Below are positions 51,578 to 60,859 of a stretch of DNA of 64,000 nt, one piece after another. The notes below the pieces were generated by a model. That model did no database searches. It had not been told where the DNA came from and worked only from the letters and a program-made list of their open reading frames with translations. Each line of letters opens with the position of its first letter. The stretch's first letter is position 1. The translations under genes and the position numbers were made by a program. Source of the stretch: FEN-1350 sp964643355 (GTDB lineage: Bacteria > Planctomycetota > Phycisphaerae > Sedimentisphaerales > Anaerohalosphaeraceae); contig CAZXPW010000022.1 in assembly GCA_964643355.1 (NCBI GenBank), positions 4,388-68,387 of the forward strand, given 5' to 3'.

Positions 51578-53353
51578 TTACAGTCCGAGTTCCTCGTTGG
51601 TGAGGTTGTATTTCTTTTGTTCCTCCGGCGGGATTTTTCTCAACAATTGCCTGGCTTCTTCCGAATACGGGGTGTTGGGCCAGCGTCGGAGAATTTCACG
51701 ACAGGTTTCCACGCCGTTTTTCGAGGTCATAAACCGTTTTTGCCCCGCCGGAATGAAGAGAGACCTGGCGTATTCCAGTTTTTTTGCGGCCTCATACAAA
51801 GACGGATTCTCAATCAGTTCCTCCTCGGAGGGTTCTCCCGTTTCAGACGAAACACTCGCCACCGGAACCGAGATCATCGGGATTGCGGATTGGGGTTTGG
51901 TTCCAGCCGGAACGGCCGTCTTCGGTATTGCCGGCAGTCGCAAAGCCGGGGCCGTAAGATTTGGGGTCGCAGGACCGCTGTAGAAATGGGCCAAAACCAT
52001 CGGGGCCAGATAGCCCGCTGTGGGGCCGGCGTAACGAATCGTGCCTGTTGTATCCGCAATCGCCACAAACGGCGTCTCGGCGTCAATTTTGGCGAATTGC
52101 CCCAATCCACTCTGAGGATCGGAGGCGAAGACCTGTGCCCACGGTCCGGGATTTTGGACCATTCGCGCTACCGCCTCGGTTCTCGCGGCGGGATTATCCG
52201 TATTCACACCCAGAAATCGTATGCCCGGATCGGTGTAATGATGGAGAAAAAGTTGCCCGAACGCCGCCCATTCGCTCTCCATCGTGGACCGAACGCCCGA
52301 AGCTGAATATCCAGGAGTCGAAGCTGCGTATCCATAGTCGCCCGGAGCCGTCATGCGGGAGTCCATATTCCGACCTCGGCCTCGTTCCCGACCCATCATA
52401 GCCGAGGGATCCCCTTCGCTCATCGATTCACGACGGCCGGCCGGCGTTCTTGTGGCCGAACGACTCGTTGTTCCCGGTTGGTTCGGCTCTCCCGGGGCCG
52501 AAGTCACGGTCGGAACAAAATTTTTCGGCTTGGCCTGCCAGAACAACAAACACAACGCCGATTGCCCGGGACTGTAGGAAAACATGGTCGAGTTGACACA
52601 CTGGGCCTGAATCGCGGGAATTTTCTGCTCAAACAAATCCAGGTTCAGTGTATTGATATCAACTTGCAGAATATTCCCGGTGGAAGGAGACGCCGTCAAC
52701 ATCTGTTCGGCGATTTCTCCGGGGCGAGTGCGATTTCGCTGTTGTTCGGCCATCTGCCGCCGAGCTTCGGCATTGTTTCGGTCACCACGCTCGTTAGCCG
52801 TTACCGTTTCGCGTTTTGGAATCACACCCGTGGGCCTGCGCCCCGACAAAATGGACATCGTCGCATAGGTGATCCGGGCATCGTTGTTGTCGGCGTCGGA
52901 TTTGAAAGCCGTCGAGGCCGACATCACCGCTCCCGGTATATCATTCTTGAAGTATTTCAGCCAGGAATCCAGTAGGTTGAATTCACATTGGGTCTTCGAA
53001 TCATATTTGCGGATAAAACGACCGCTTTCTTTGAGGGCTTGTTCAGCAAGGGTAATTCTCGCCGGATCCGGCCGTCTCATTTCGTTGACCATGGTCAACA
53101 ATTCCTTGACCTGATCTCCCATTGCCTGCATAACGGGAGCCGCCTCGGCCTGGAGTTGCTGAGCTTTTTCCATTGCCGCTTCCTGACGGCTGGCGTTGCG
53201 ATCCACGGGTGTCTGCCGTTCAACTCCTCCGCTCCGTCGTCCCGGAGAAGCGCCGCCAACCTGCGAATAGACCCCCCCGGTAATCGAGACACAGAACATT
53301 GCCGCTACCAGGAATAATCCCTTCCCTACCGCAATCCTGGAAATCGTTTTCAT
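51578..53353 (-). CDS. Secreted protein with a thioredoxin-like stretch, function unknown
   Basis: A 591-residue exported protein with signal peptide 'GLFLVAAMFCVSITGGVYSQ'. After a Gln/Glu-rich helical region ('EAAMEKAQQLQAEAAPVMQAMGDQVKELL') and a TPR-like stretch, the middle is low-complexity (Arg, Ser, Gly, Pro). A later part reads like a thioredoxin fold without active cysteines ('FLHHYTDPGIRFLGVNTDNPAARTEAVARMVQNPGPWAQVF', 'FAKIDAETPFVAIADTTGTIRYAG'). The C-terminus has a repeat-like segment ('CREILRRWPNTPYSEEARQLLRKIP'). ATG 53353 has GAGGGT upstream and is preferred over GTG 53368. It lies 64 bases before the TS-like gene and may be the first gene of that operon. I cannot assign a function. 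Confidence 0.75.
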   Translation of the reverse strand: MKTISRIAVGKGLFLVAAMFCVSITGGVYSQVGGASPGRRSGGVERQTPVDRNASRQEAAMEKAQQLQAEAAPVMQAMGDQVKELLTMVNEMRRPDPARITLAEQALKESGRFIRKYDSKTQCEFNLLDSWLKYFKNDIPGAVMSASTAFKSDADNNDARITYATMSILSGRRPTGVIPKRETVTANERGDRNNAEARRQMAEQQRNRTRPGEIAEQMLTASPSTGNILQVDINTLNLDLFEQKIPAIQAQCVNSTMFSYSPGQSALCLLFWQAKPKNFVPTVTSAPGEPNQPGTTSRSATRTPAGRRESMSEGDPSAMMGRERGRGRNMDSRMTAPGDYGYAASTPGYSASGVRSTMESEWAAFGQLFLHHYTDPGIRFLGVNTDNPAARTEAVARMVQNPGPWAQVFASDPQSGLGQFAKIDAETPFVAIADTTGTIRYAGPTAGYLAPMVLAHFYSGPATPNLTAPALRLPAIPKTAVPAGTKPQSAIPMISVPVASVSSETGEPSEEELIENPSLYEAAKKLEYARSLFIPAGQKRFMTSKNGVETCREILRRWPNTPYSEEARQLLRKIPPEEQKKYNLTNEELGL

Positions 53354-53404
53354 GATATTTACCCTCACCTATACTGGCCGTCAAGATCGATTCCGCAACT
53401 GCAT

Positions 53405-53434
53405 ATTGTACCAACGATACGCCAGAATATGCAA
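53405..53434 (-). promoter_or_regulatory. Sigma-70-type promoter of the leftward operon
   Basis: On the minus strand TTGCAT (53434-53429), 18 bases, TACAAT (53410-53405), about 50 bases before the ATG at 53353. If there is no internal terminator it would also drive the sulfate-activation genes. Confidence 0.6.
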
Positions 53435-53475
53435 GCAGAAATGCCTTTTGGGAAAACCTTCCGAAATCGAACCGA

Positions 53476-53504
53476 TTGACTTTTATCGGTGTGGGCCGTA
53501 GGAT
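53476..53504 (+). promoter_or_regulatory. Sigma-70-type promoter of ribE
   Basis: TTGACT (53476-53481), 17 bases, TAGGAT (53499-53504). The predicted start near 53511 leaves a leader of about 50 bases, too short for an FMN riboswitch, and none is seen. Confidence 0.6.
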
Positions 53505-53560
53505 TTGCCCGTTGGGGTAAAGGGCAAATGACGGAATCGGGCGAATTCTGAGGATCCAAC

Positions 53561-54202
53561 ATGTTCACCGGCATCATAGAAGCGGTTGGCAGTATCGTAT
53601 CCGCACGATCGGGCGGAGGGGGGATGGTATTGTCAGTCGATCTGAAGGGACTGTCAGGACCGATTCAACCCGGCGAGAGCATTGCCGTCAATGGTGTATG
53701 CCTGACCGTTTCGAAGCTGGCCGGTTCCGTCGGGGACTTCGATGTCAGTCCAGAGACGGTCCAGCGTTCCACTCTCAGTCGGTTGCGGTCCGGAGACAGA
53801 GTCAATCTCGAACGAGCCCTGTCTTCCGACGGCCGATTCGGCGGACATTTCGTCCAGGGTCATGTCGATGGAATCGGGACGATCACGGCCATTCGCAAGC
53901 AAGGACCATTCGCTGAATTTTCTGTTTCTGCTTCGAGCGATCTGTTGGAGACAATGGTCGAGAAGGGCTCAGTCGCACTCGACGGTATCAGCTTAACCGT
54001 CGTCCGAATCGAACCGAAGTCATTTACGGTTTCCCTGATCCCAACGACACTGTGGGCTACGATTTGGTCGCAGGCCAAGGTCGGCGATCCGGTCAATATC
54101 GAGACGGATATTTTGATCAAGGTCATCAAAAAACACCTGGATCGGATTGTTCCATTCAAAGGAAACCTGACAGAAAAAAAACTGAAGGAATTGGGATTTT
54201 GA
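53561..54202 (+). CDS. ribE: Riboflavin synthase
   Basis: A 213-residue enzyme that dismutates two molecules of 6,7-dimethyl-8-ribityllumazine to riboflavin. It has the two-fold internal repeat of the family: 'MFTGIIEAVGSI', 'GESIAVNGVCLTV' and 'FDVSPETVQRSTL' in the first half and 'GGHFVQGHVDGIGTI', 'GSVALDGISLTVV' and 'FTVSLIPTTLWATI' in the second. GAGGATCCAAC lies before the ATG. The other rib genes are not in the window. It heads a rightward series with pdxA and rsmA, with 22 bases to pdxA. Confidence 0.96.
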   Translation: MFTGIIEAVGSIVSARSGGGGMVLSVDLKGLSGPIQPGESIAVNGVCLTVSKLAGSVGDFDVSPETVQRSTLSRLRSGDRVNLERALSSDGRFGGHFVQGHVDGIGTITAIRKQGPFAEFSVSASSDLLETMVEKGSVALDGISLTVVRIEPKSFTVSLIPTTLWATIWSQAKVGDPVNIETDILIKVIKKHLDRIVPFKGNLTEKKLKELGF

Positions 54203-54224
54203 TGAATTCCTTCCCTAAGGCGAT

Positions 54225-55307
54225 ATGAACCCGAACGGTTCCAACAATCTGCTGGCGGACAAGCTGGTAATCGGCATCACGATGGGCGATCCGGGGGGAA
54301 TCGGTCCGGAGATCGTTGTCAAGGCCCTGGCCGATCCTCTGTTGCGCCGCCAGGCCAAGTTCATCCTGTTCGGAATGAACGAACAGTTGGTCTATGCCGC
54401 CGACCTGGCCGAAGTGGAACCGTATTGGCTTCGACATCAGCACGAAAAACTCAGCCGCGACTATCCGCGACAGGTGGTTGTGGCCGATTATGACGATTAT
54501 GAAGTCCCCGCCTGGATTCATGCTCCGAACAAGGTCTCCGGCGAGGCGTCGGTGCGGTTTTGCATGGATGCGGTGCAGGCCGCTCGCGAGGGGATTCTCG
54601 ACGCGGTCGTTACCGCTCCGATCAGCAAGAGCAGTTGGAAATTGGCCGGAGCGCCCTGGCCGGGACACACGGAACTGTTCGCCGATCTATGCAAATCTCC
54701 GCGAAGGGTGATGATGTTTGTCGCCGGTCCTCTGAAAATGGCATTGGCGACGATTCATGTGGGCCTCTTTGAGGTCCGTCACAAATTCACCATCGGTTGC
54801 GTCTTCGAACCGATCGATCTGTTACACTCCGCTTTGAAGGAATACTTCGGCGTTTCCAAGCCGAGAATCGGCGTAGCCGGATTGAACCCCCATGCCGGCG
54901 AAGACGGCCAGTTCGGCGACGAGGAGCAACGAATTATCGGCCCGGCCATTTTGCTGGCTCAGGAGGCGGGGATTCAATGCAGCGGTCCGATCCCGGCCGA
55001 TACCCTGTTCCTGCGGGCCGTCCGCGGCGAGTTTGACGGCGTGGTTGCCATGTACCATGACCAAGGCCTGATCCCCGTCAAACTGTTGGCCTTTAACACG
55101 GCCGTCAATGTGACGCTCGGCCTGCCGATTATCCGGACTTCGCCTGCCCACGGTACCGCATTCGACATCGCTGGAAAAGGAATCGCCGATCCCAGCAGTT
55201 TCCGCTCGGCCGTTCAGGTCGCCATTGAAATGGCCCGTACCCGCCGCGGGTCCAAGTTGAATCCGGACCGGGAGCCCCAATCCAATGCAGACCAAGAACG
55301 AAGTTGA
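54225..55307 (+). CDS. pdxA: 4-hydroxythreonine-4-phosphate dehydrogenase (PdxA)
   Basis: A 360-residue NAD-dependent enzyme of vitamin B6 synthesis. Signature blocks: 'TMGDPGGIGPEIVVKAL', 'VTAPISKSSWKLAGAPWPGHTELF', 'MMFVAGPLKMALATIHVGL', 'GLNPHAGEDGQFGDEEQRIIGPAI', and 'VAMYHDQGLIPVKLLAFNTAVNVTLGLPIIRTSPAHGTAFDIAG' in segments, which contain the metal-binding His and Asp residues. Length is slightly above the usual 330 because of a C-terminal extension rich in Arg and Gln that overlaps the start of rsmA by 23 bases. Confidence 0.96.
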   Translation: MNPNGSNNLLADKLVIGITMGDPGGIGPEIVVKALADPLLRRQAKFILFGMNEQLVYAADLAEVEPYWLRHQHEKLSRDYPRQVVVADYDDYEVPAWIHAPNKVSGEASVRFCMDAVQAAREGILDAVVTAPISKSSWKLAGAPWPGHTELFADLCKSPRRVMMFVAGPLKMALATIHVGLFEVRHKFTIGCVFEPIDLLHSALKEYFGVSKPRIGVAGLNPHAGEDGQFGDEEQRIIGPAILLAQEAGIQCSGPIPADTLFLRAVRGEFDGVVAMYHDQGLIPVKLLAFNTAVNVTLGLPIIRTSPAHGTAFDIAGKGIADPSSFRSAVQVAIEMARTRRGSKLNPDREPQSNADQERS

Positions 55308-56166
55308 ACGGCTTCTGGCCGCCACGGGACAAGCTCCCAACAAGTTGCTTGGCCAACACTTCCTGATCGATCTGAACCTGATGCGGATCTTGATCGAATC
55401 GGCCGGGATTCGATCCGGCGATGTCGTCCTGGAGGTCGGTTCGGGAACCGGTTCTCTCACCGAAGGCCTGGCCGATGTCGCCCAACGAGTCATTGCGGTC
55501 GAGTACGACACCGCTTTGGCCGAAGTCACCGCTTATCAACTTCGCAAACGGCCACATGTCGAAATTATCAACGCCGATATCCTGTCCACCAAGCACCAGC
55601 TCTGCCCACAGGTGGTCCAGGCCGTTCAAAAAGCCCTGATGCAAACCGGCGGGCGTCTGCTTCTGGTATCCAACCTTCCCTATCATGTGGCCGCATCTGT
55701 GATGGCCAACTTGATTGCCGGTCCATTGATTGCCGAATCGATGACGGTGACGGTTCAACGAGAAGTAGCCGAACGAATGTCCGCCAACCCCGGCGATGGT
55801 TTATATGGACCGCTCGGCATTTTGATGGCCACAACCGGCGTTGTCCGAATTCTTCGAAAACTCCCGCCTTCGGTCTTTTGGCCGATGCCCCAGGTCGATT
55901 CGGCCATGGTCGAATTCGTCCGCAATCCGGACAGAGCCGCTCGGATCGCCGATCTTGCCGTCTTTCAGCAGGTTGTAGCGCTGTTTATGGGCCATCGCCG
56001 AAAAACCCTGCGGGGTTGTACCAAACTCGGTCACGAGGGCCTCTCGATCGTCGCCGACTGGGATGCGATCTTCGCAGAAGCCGGCATCGATCCCGGCCAG
56101 CGAGCCGAGCGGATTGACCCCGATGGATTTCTTCGTCTGGCCAATCTCTGTTGTCAACGACCGTGA
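55285..56166 (+). CDS. rsmA: 16S rRNA (A1518/A1519) dimethyltransferase RsmA/KsgA
   Basis: A 293-residue rRNA adenine N6-dimethyltransferase acting on the helix 45 loop late in small-subunit assembly. The family block 'NKLLGQHFLIDLNLMRIL' starts the fold; SAM motif I is 'VLEVGSGTGSLTEGLA', and the catalytic N-L-P-Y motif is in 'LLVSNLPYHVAASVMANL'. 'VQREVAERMSANPGDGLYGPLGILM' and 'FWPMPQVDSAMVEF' complete the match, and 'FMGHRRKTLRG' lies in the C-terminal helical domain. It overlaps the pdxA 3' end, a common pdxA-ksgA pairing. Confidence 0.96.
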   Translation: MQTKNEVERLLAATGQAPNKLLGQHFLIDLNLMRILIESAGIRSGDVVLEVGSGTGSLTEGLADVAQRVIAVEYDTALAEVTAYQLRKRPHVEIINADILSTKHQLCPQVVQAVQKALMQTGGRLLLVSNLPYHVAASVMANLIAGPLIAESMTVTVQREVAERMSANPGDGLYGPLGILMATTGVVRILRKLPPSVFWPMPQVDSAMVEFVRNPDRAARIADLAVFQQVVALFMGHRRKTLRGCTKLGHEGLSIVADWDAIFAEAGIDPGQRAERIDPDGFLRLANLCCQRP

Positions 56167-56203
56167 TTTTCGCCGGGGAAGGACAGAATTCCTATTTGTA
56201 CGC

Positions 56204-56232
56204 TTGAGAAGCCCCCTGTCTTTTGGTACAGT
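56204..56232 (+). promoter_or_regulatory. Sigma-70-type promoter of purD
   Basis: TTGAGA (56204-56209), 17 bases, TACAGT (56227-56232); predicted start about 36 bases before the purD ATG. Confidence 0.55.
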
Positions 56233-56274
56233 CTGCGCCGATGGGATTCATTCAATGATGAAAAAGGACAATTC

Positions 56275-57549
56275 ATGAAGGTATTGTTGATCGGGAACGG
56301 CGGGCGCGAACATGCCATCGCCTGGAAATTGTCGCAGTCTCCGCAACTCAAACAGCTCTTTATCGCCCCGGGAAATCCCGGCACGGCCCAGAGCGGAACC
56401 AATGCTCAGATTCCCGTAGAGGATGTCGGCCGCCTGGTCGCCTTCGCCAAGGACCAGCGAATTGACCTGGCCGTTGTCGGTCCTGAAGATCCGCTGGCCG
56501 CGGGAATTGTGGACGCTTTCGAGACCGCAGGAATCAAGGCTTTCGGTCCCTCGGGCAGCGCCGCACAGATCGAGGCCGACAAGGCCTTTTCCAAGCAGAT
56601 CATGCGAGCCAGTTCGATCCCCACCGCCGAAAGTCGCTTATTCGACAACTTTGACGACGCCAAATCCTACATTGCCTCGCGGGACGAACCCGTCGTCATC
56701 AAAGCAACCGGTCTGGCCAAAGGAAAGGGCGTTTTTGTCTGCGATGATCCGGCCGATGGAATTCTTGCCGCAGAAAAAATCCTGTGCGAAAAAATCTTCG
56801 GGTCTGCAGGAACCCGGATCCTTGTCGAGGACAAGCTCCTCGGTCAAGAGGCCTCGATCCTGGCGTTTGTCGATGGTCGCAACATCTATGTCATGGAATC
56901 CGCACAGGACCATAAGCCCATCGGAGAGAATGACACCGGCGAGAATACCGGCGGCATGGGCGCTTACAGCCCCGCTCCGGTCGTCACCGACAAGCTAATG
57001 GACCAGATTGTACGGGAAATTTTGGTGCCGACGATCGATGGCATGAATCGGAATGGCACACCCTATCGAGGGGTTCTTTATGCGGGGTTGATGATGACCC
57101 AGGGCGGCCCGCGAGTTCTGGAATACAACGCTCGTTTCGGCGATCCGGAAACACAACCGATCCTGATGCGGCTCAAGAGCGATCTGCTGGAGGTTCTTGT
57201 CGCCGTATGCGAAGGGCGGCTGGATGAGATTACCCTGGAATGGGATTCCCGTCCGGCCGTGTGCGTCGTTATGGCTTCGCAGGGATACCCGGGAAAGTAC
57301 GAAAAAGGCAAACCAATCACGGGAATTGAACAGGCCGATTCTCTGCCAGGCGTTAAAGTCTTTCACGCAGGAACCGAACGGGTTGAGGGTCGTGTGGTAA
57401 CCAGCGGAGGCCGGGTGCTGGGTGTTACGGCCCTGGGCGCAACGATCGCGGAGGCAAAGGCCCGCGCCTATGAAGCCGTCGGGAGGATCCATTTCGACGG
57501 CGCCTATTATCGCCGCGACATCGCCGACAAGGCCATTCACCCACGGTAA
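56275..57549 (+). CDS. purD: Phosphoribosylamine-glycine ligase (GAR synthetase)
   Basis: A 424-residue ATP-grasp enzyme joining glycine to 5-phosphoribosylamine in purine synthesis. The N-domain begins 'MKVLLIGNGGREHAIAWKLSQSP' and has 'DLAVVGPEDPLAAGIVDAF' and 'AFGPSGSAAQIEADKAFSK'. The ATP-grasp region includes 'PVVIKATGLAKGKGVFVC', 'EDKLLGQEASILAFVDG', 'GENTGGMGAYSPAP', 'GVLYAGLMMTQGGPRVLEYNARFGDPETQPIL', all in order. Length and domain order are standard. It stands apart from other pur genes here. Confidence 0.96.
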   Translation: MKVLLIGNGGREHAIAWKLSQSPQLKQLFIAPGNPGTAQSGTNAQIPVEDVGRLVAFAKDQRIDLAVVGPEDPLAAGIVDAFETAGIKAFGPSGSAAQIEADKAFSKQIMRASSIPTAESRLFDNFDDAKSYIASRDEPVVIKATGLAKGKGVFVCDDPADGILAAEKILCEKIFGSAGTRILVEDKLLGQEASILAFVDGRNIYVMESAQDHKPIGENDTGENTGGMGAYSPAPVVTDKLMDQIVREILVPTIDGMNRNGTPYRGVLYAGLMMTQGGPRVLEYNARFGDPETQPILMRLKSDLLEVLVAVCEGRLDEITLEWDSRPAVCVVMASQGYPGKYEKGKPITGIEQADSLPGVKVFHAGTERVEGRVVTSGGRVLGVTALGATIAEAKARAYEAVGRIHFDGAYYRRDIADKAIHPR

Positions 57550-57595
57550 ACGATCCAAACGAGGAACAAAACCAGCCGTTTGCGAACAAGAGGAT

Positions 57596-60500
57596 ATGGC
57601 CGACATTCGGGAACATATTCGGGTTTTGCTGCATGTTCGCAGGTCGTTCCTGCGGCGGATGCTGTGGTTTGTTCTGTCGCTGTTTGGCGTGTGGGTTCTT
57701 CTCGGTATTATCGGCGATCGGGTATTGCTGCCCATCGCCCAGCGGCAACTCGCCGAGTTGACCGGAGGCCGGGTTCGGATTGACTCCATGGAGTTCACCG
57801 CCTATGGCATGGTCCGAATGAACAATCTGGTCATCGAGCCCCTGGAAGGTCGTCACTATGATAACGCCTTGCTCGAGGCCGAACGGGTCGAGGGGTGGTT
57901 TTCGATCGCCAGTCTCTTTCGATTTCGTCCTTATCTGCGATCGCTCCATCTTCGACAATTCGTCATCAATGTCGAATACGACATGGAACGGGATCAGTGG
58001 AACCTGCACACCCTTAATTTATCACGGCCCGACCTGACGGGTCCGGTGCCTTTTCTGTTTGCCGATCAGGGAACCCTCCGGCTTCGGCGGATTCACGAGG
58101 GACGAATCGAACCGATCGTCGTGCTCGGCGTGTCCGGGAGCTTCAGCCCGATTTCAGGCCAAACGGATTGTTTTTCCTTTTTTCTCGGCGTCGATGATCG
58201 TCTTGGATTCGGGGGAAGCGAATTACACGGGACTGTTCGGATCGGACAACCTGGCGAACTGTCCTGTTTCGGACGGATCCGGATGGGGGACTCGCCCGTT
58301 TTCGGCAATTCCTGGGATATTCGCAACCTCGATTCCAATATAGGGGTATCGCATGGAAAAATCGAGATCCGAAAACTATCGTGTCTTGTGGGACAAAGCG
58401 GCGAGTTGACGATCCAAGGGACCATGACCGAGTTCCCGTTGCAGCCCCACTTAGCGGTCCGTATCCGACTCAACGATTGGACAATCGATCCGTTGTTTCG
58501 TCCCGACACTCTCGTTTATAGCGAAGCGGTTCGCCAATGGTTGGGGGGACCTCTGCGAGAATTTCTGGAACAGTATCAACCGCGGGGACGAGGCGATGTC
58601 GATATCGACTGCAAGGGCCCGCTACTGGAGCCGCGCAAGATTGAATTGTCCGGCGTCGTTCGATGCCGTCAGATCGCTGTTGAATACGAAAAATTTCCCT
58701 ATCGCCTCGAACAAATGGAAGGCGCTCTTGAAGTCACCCAGGACAGCGCCGTTTTCGAATCTCTCAAAGCCGCGCATGGCCCAGTCCGCCTGGTCCTATC
58801 CGGTCGGGTACAGCGTCGGGAAAACAGGCGATCCTTGCGTGTAACCAGCGACAATATGCTTCTGGATCAGGATCTCTACAAGGCGCTCAGCGATAAACAG
58901 AAAGCCCTCTGGTTTACTTTTTCCCCGCACGGCCCGGCACGGATCGACTACCGCTATCAGGCCGAAGGGAACCGGTCGCCGGATACGCGACTGGAGGTCG
59001 GACTCAACGGAACCCGCGCCGTTTATCAGCATTTTCCCTACCCCCTGAAAGAACTGATCGGTCGCGTCAGCATCGAGAAAGACCAGTTTATCCTCGACGA
59101 GGTCATTTCCAAGTACGACGGCCGAACGATCGTTCTTCGCGGCCGGATCACTGGGATTGACTCGGATCATCCGCGGTATCAGATCACCGTGGACGCCAAC
59201 GATATTCCCATCGACGCGACCCTCAAGAGCGCAATGACGGAAAAACAGAGGGAGTTTTTTGACAACTTTCAGATGGACGCTCGGGCGGATGTGCGCGTCA
59301 ACATTTTTCCCAACGAAGTCGGTCGTCGCCTCGTGGAATATATTGCCTCGGCCCGCATTCGCGGCGCAACGATGGTGTTCGACAAGTTTCCTCTTCCCCT
59401 GACGCAGGTCAGTGCCGAGGCCGATCTGACGCCCGATGTCGTCGTTCTCCACAAGATGACGGGGCGCAACGGCGACGGCCGAGTCGAAATCTCCGGAAAG
59501 GTCTGGCCTCCGAATGAAACCCGCGCCCAGCCGGGGTATTGCCTGAAAATCCGCGCCGATGATTTATCGCTGGATGACCGCTGGCTCAAAGCCCTTCCTC
59601 CTCAGGCGGCATCGACGATGGAACGGATCCATCCCGCCGGGAAGGTTCATGTTACGGCGTCGATTTCTTCGGATCCCGGCCTTCCGGGTTGTTCCCCGAA
59701 TCGCGTCGAGGTTGAATGTCTCGGCAATGATATTCAGGGGACGGCTTTCCCCTTGCCGATTCGGAATTTGACCGGTCATATCACGATCGACTCCAATCGG
59801 GTCGAGATTCGGGATCTCAAGGCCGATCGAATTGTCATCGACCCCCAGACCCTGAACGATTCGAAAAGTCCGATTCATCGGATGTTTCATGCTCTGGCGG
59901 CGACCGGCCAGATCGATCTGAAGGTTCCACAAGCCGTCTATGTCCGTTCCCCGAATGGTCCCGGCACTTTGGACTACACGGCAACAATGGAATTTCATGA
60001 TTGCGAAATGGGAAAAACACTTTCGGTTAAAGGCCTTAGCGGTTCTATCCAGTCCACCGGGACTTTTTCGACTGACCAGGGTTTGTCCCGCTGTGAAGGA
60101 TCAATCCGGACAAACGATTTTCAGGTTGCAGGCCGTGATTTAAGCCAACTGACGGCCGGGTTCTCTTACGATCCGGCTCGAGGCGCATTCGTCAGTCAGG
60201 ATTTTCGTACGGATTGTCACGACGGCAGAATTCTCGGCAATCTGGAGATCGTCTCCAGGGGTGATCAGGCCCTTGGATATCGCCTGGAGCTGATGTTCGA
60301 CAGCGTAATCGCCGCCGAGATTTTCGCGCATCATCTTGTCGGGGGACAACCCGCAAACGCGTCCCGAGGGGGGCGGGCCAGCGGCGTTTTCACCCTGGCC
60401 GGAAAACTGGATCGCCCCGAATCCTCCACCGGCCGATTGAACATGGAGATTGGACAACTGCAAATGGCTCAACAAACGGTGGCCGGTCAGGTTCTTTCGG

Positions 60501-60814
60501 CCGTAAAACGCAAGGATGCAATTGACGAATTATTTGATCGGATCCATGTCAACGCCTGGATTCGAAACCGCAAGATGGTTTTCGACGAAGTGTATATGTC
60601 CGGGGCCCGTTCTTTGCTCAAGGGCGCCGGTTCGCTCGATCTTCAAACCAAACAAATCGCGATTGATTTTACAGTGACCAGTGCCCGAGGCGGGAAAGAT
60701 CCGTCTTTTCTCGAATCGTTGGCGTTGGCGCTGTCCTCGGCCATTGTCAAAGTCGAAGTTCGCGGCCCGCTTGACAATCTCACGATTAATTCTATCCCCG
60801 TCAACGAACCCTGA
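57596..60814 (+). CDS. Large AsmA/YhdP-like membrane-anchored protein
   Basis: A 1072-residue protein with one N-terminal membrane helix ('MLWFVLSLFGVWVLLGIIGDRVL') and an extended beta-rich periplasmic body. The opening 'LTGGRVRIDSMEFTAYGMVRMNNLVIEPL' and repeated 'LTIQGTMTEFPL'-type strands are typical of AsmA-family proteins, now known as lipid-groove proteins of the outer-membrane transport class. The C-terminal 'VHVNAWIRNRKMVFDEVYMSGARSLLKGAGSLDLQTKQIAIDF' and 'VEVRGPLDNLTINSIPV' match the AsmA-like C-terminal region. Phospholipid transport or outer-membrane assembly is the likely role. I chose ATG 57596 (AAGAGG upstream); the longer frame from 57422 runs inside purD. Confidence 0.8.
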   Translation: MADIREHIRVLLHVRRSFLRRMLWFVLSLFGVWVLLGIIGDRVLLPIAQRQLAELTGGRVRIDSMEFTAYGMVRMNNLVIEPLEGRHYDNALLEAERVEGWFSIASLFRFRPYLRSLHLRQFVINVEYDMERDQWNLHTLNLSRPDLTGPVPFLFADQGTLRLRRIHEGRIEPIVVLGVSGSFSPISGQTDCFSFFLGVDDRLGFGGSELHGTVRIGQPGELSCFGRIRMGDSPVFGNSWDIRNLDSNIGVSHGKIEIRKLSCLVGQSGELTIQGTMTEFPLQPHLAVRIRLNDWTIDPLFRPDTLVYSEAVRQWLGGPLREFLEQYQPRGRGDVDIDCKGPLLEPRKIELSGVVRCRQIAVEYEKFPYRLEQMEGALEVTQDSAVFESLKAAHGPVRLVLSGRVQRRENRRSLRVTSDNMLLDQDLYKALSDKQKALWFTFSPHGPARIDYRYQAEGNRSPDTRLEVGLNGTRAVYQHFPYPLKELIGRVSIEKDQFILDEVISKYDGRTIVLRGRITGIDSDHPRYQITVDANDIPIDATLKSAMTEKQREFFDNFQMDARADVRVNIFPNEVGRRLVEYIASARIRGATMVFDKFPLPLTQVSAEADLTPDVVVLHKMTGRNGDGRVEISGKVWPPNETRAQPGYCLKIRADDLSLDDRWLKALPPQAASTMERIHPAGKVHVTASISSDPGLPGCSPNRVEVECLGNDIQGTAFPLPIRNLTGHITIDSNRVEIRDLKADRIVIDPQTLNDSKSPIHRMFHALAATGQIDLKVPQAVYVRSPNGPGTLDYTATMEFHDCEMGKTLSVKGLSGSIQSTGTFSTDQGLSRCEGSIRTNDFQVAGRDLSQLTAGFSYDPARGAFVSQDFRTDCHDGRILGNLEIVSRGDQALGYRLELMFDSVIAAEIFAHHLVGGQPANASRGGRASGVFTLAGKLDRPESSTGRLNMEIGQLQMAQQTVAGQVLSAVKRKDAIDELFDRIHVNAWIRNRKMVFDEVYMSGARSLLKGAGSLDLQTKQIAIDFTVTSARGGKDPSFLESLALALSSAIVKVEVRGPLDNLTINSIPVNEP

Positions 60815-60859
60815 GATTCCCGATGGATATGCCGAGGGGATTCCCGAACAATTCAAAGA

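Noticed and set aside
53505..53560. FMN riboswitch before ribE
   Set aside because: The leader is only about 50 bases and none of the conserved RFN segments is present.
57422..57595. N-terminal extension of the AsmA-like protein
   Set aside because: It overlaps the purD coding end; the membrane helix and ribosome site support the start at 57596.
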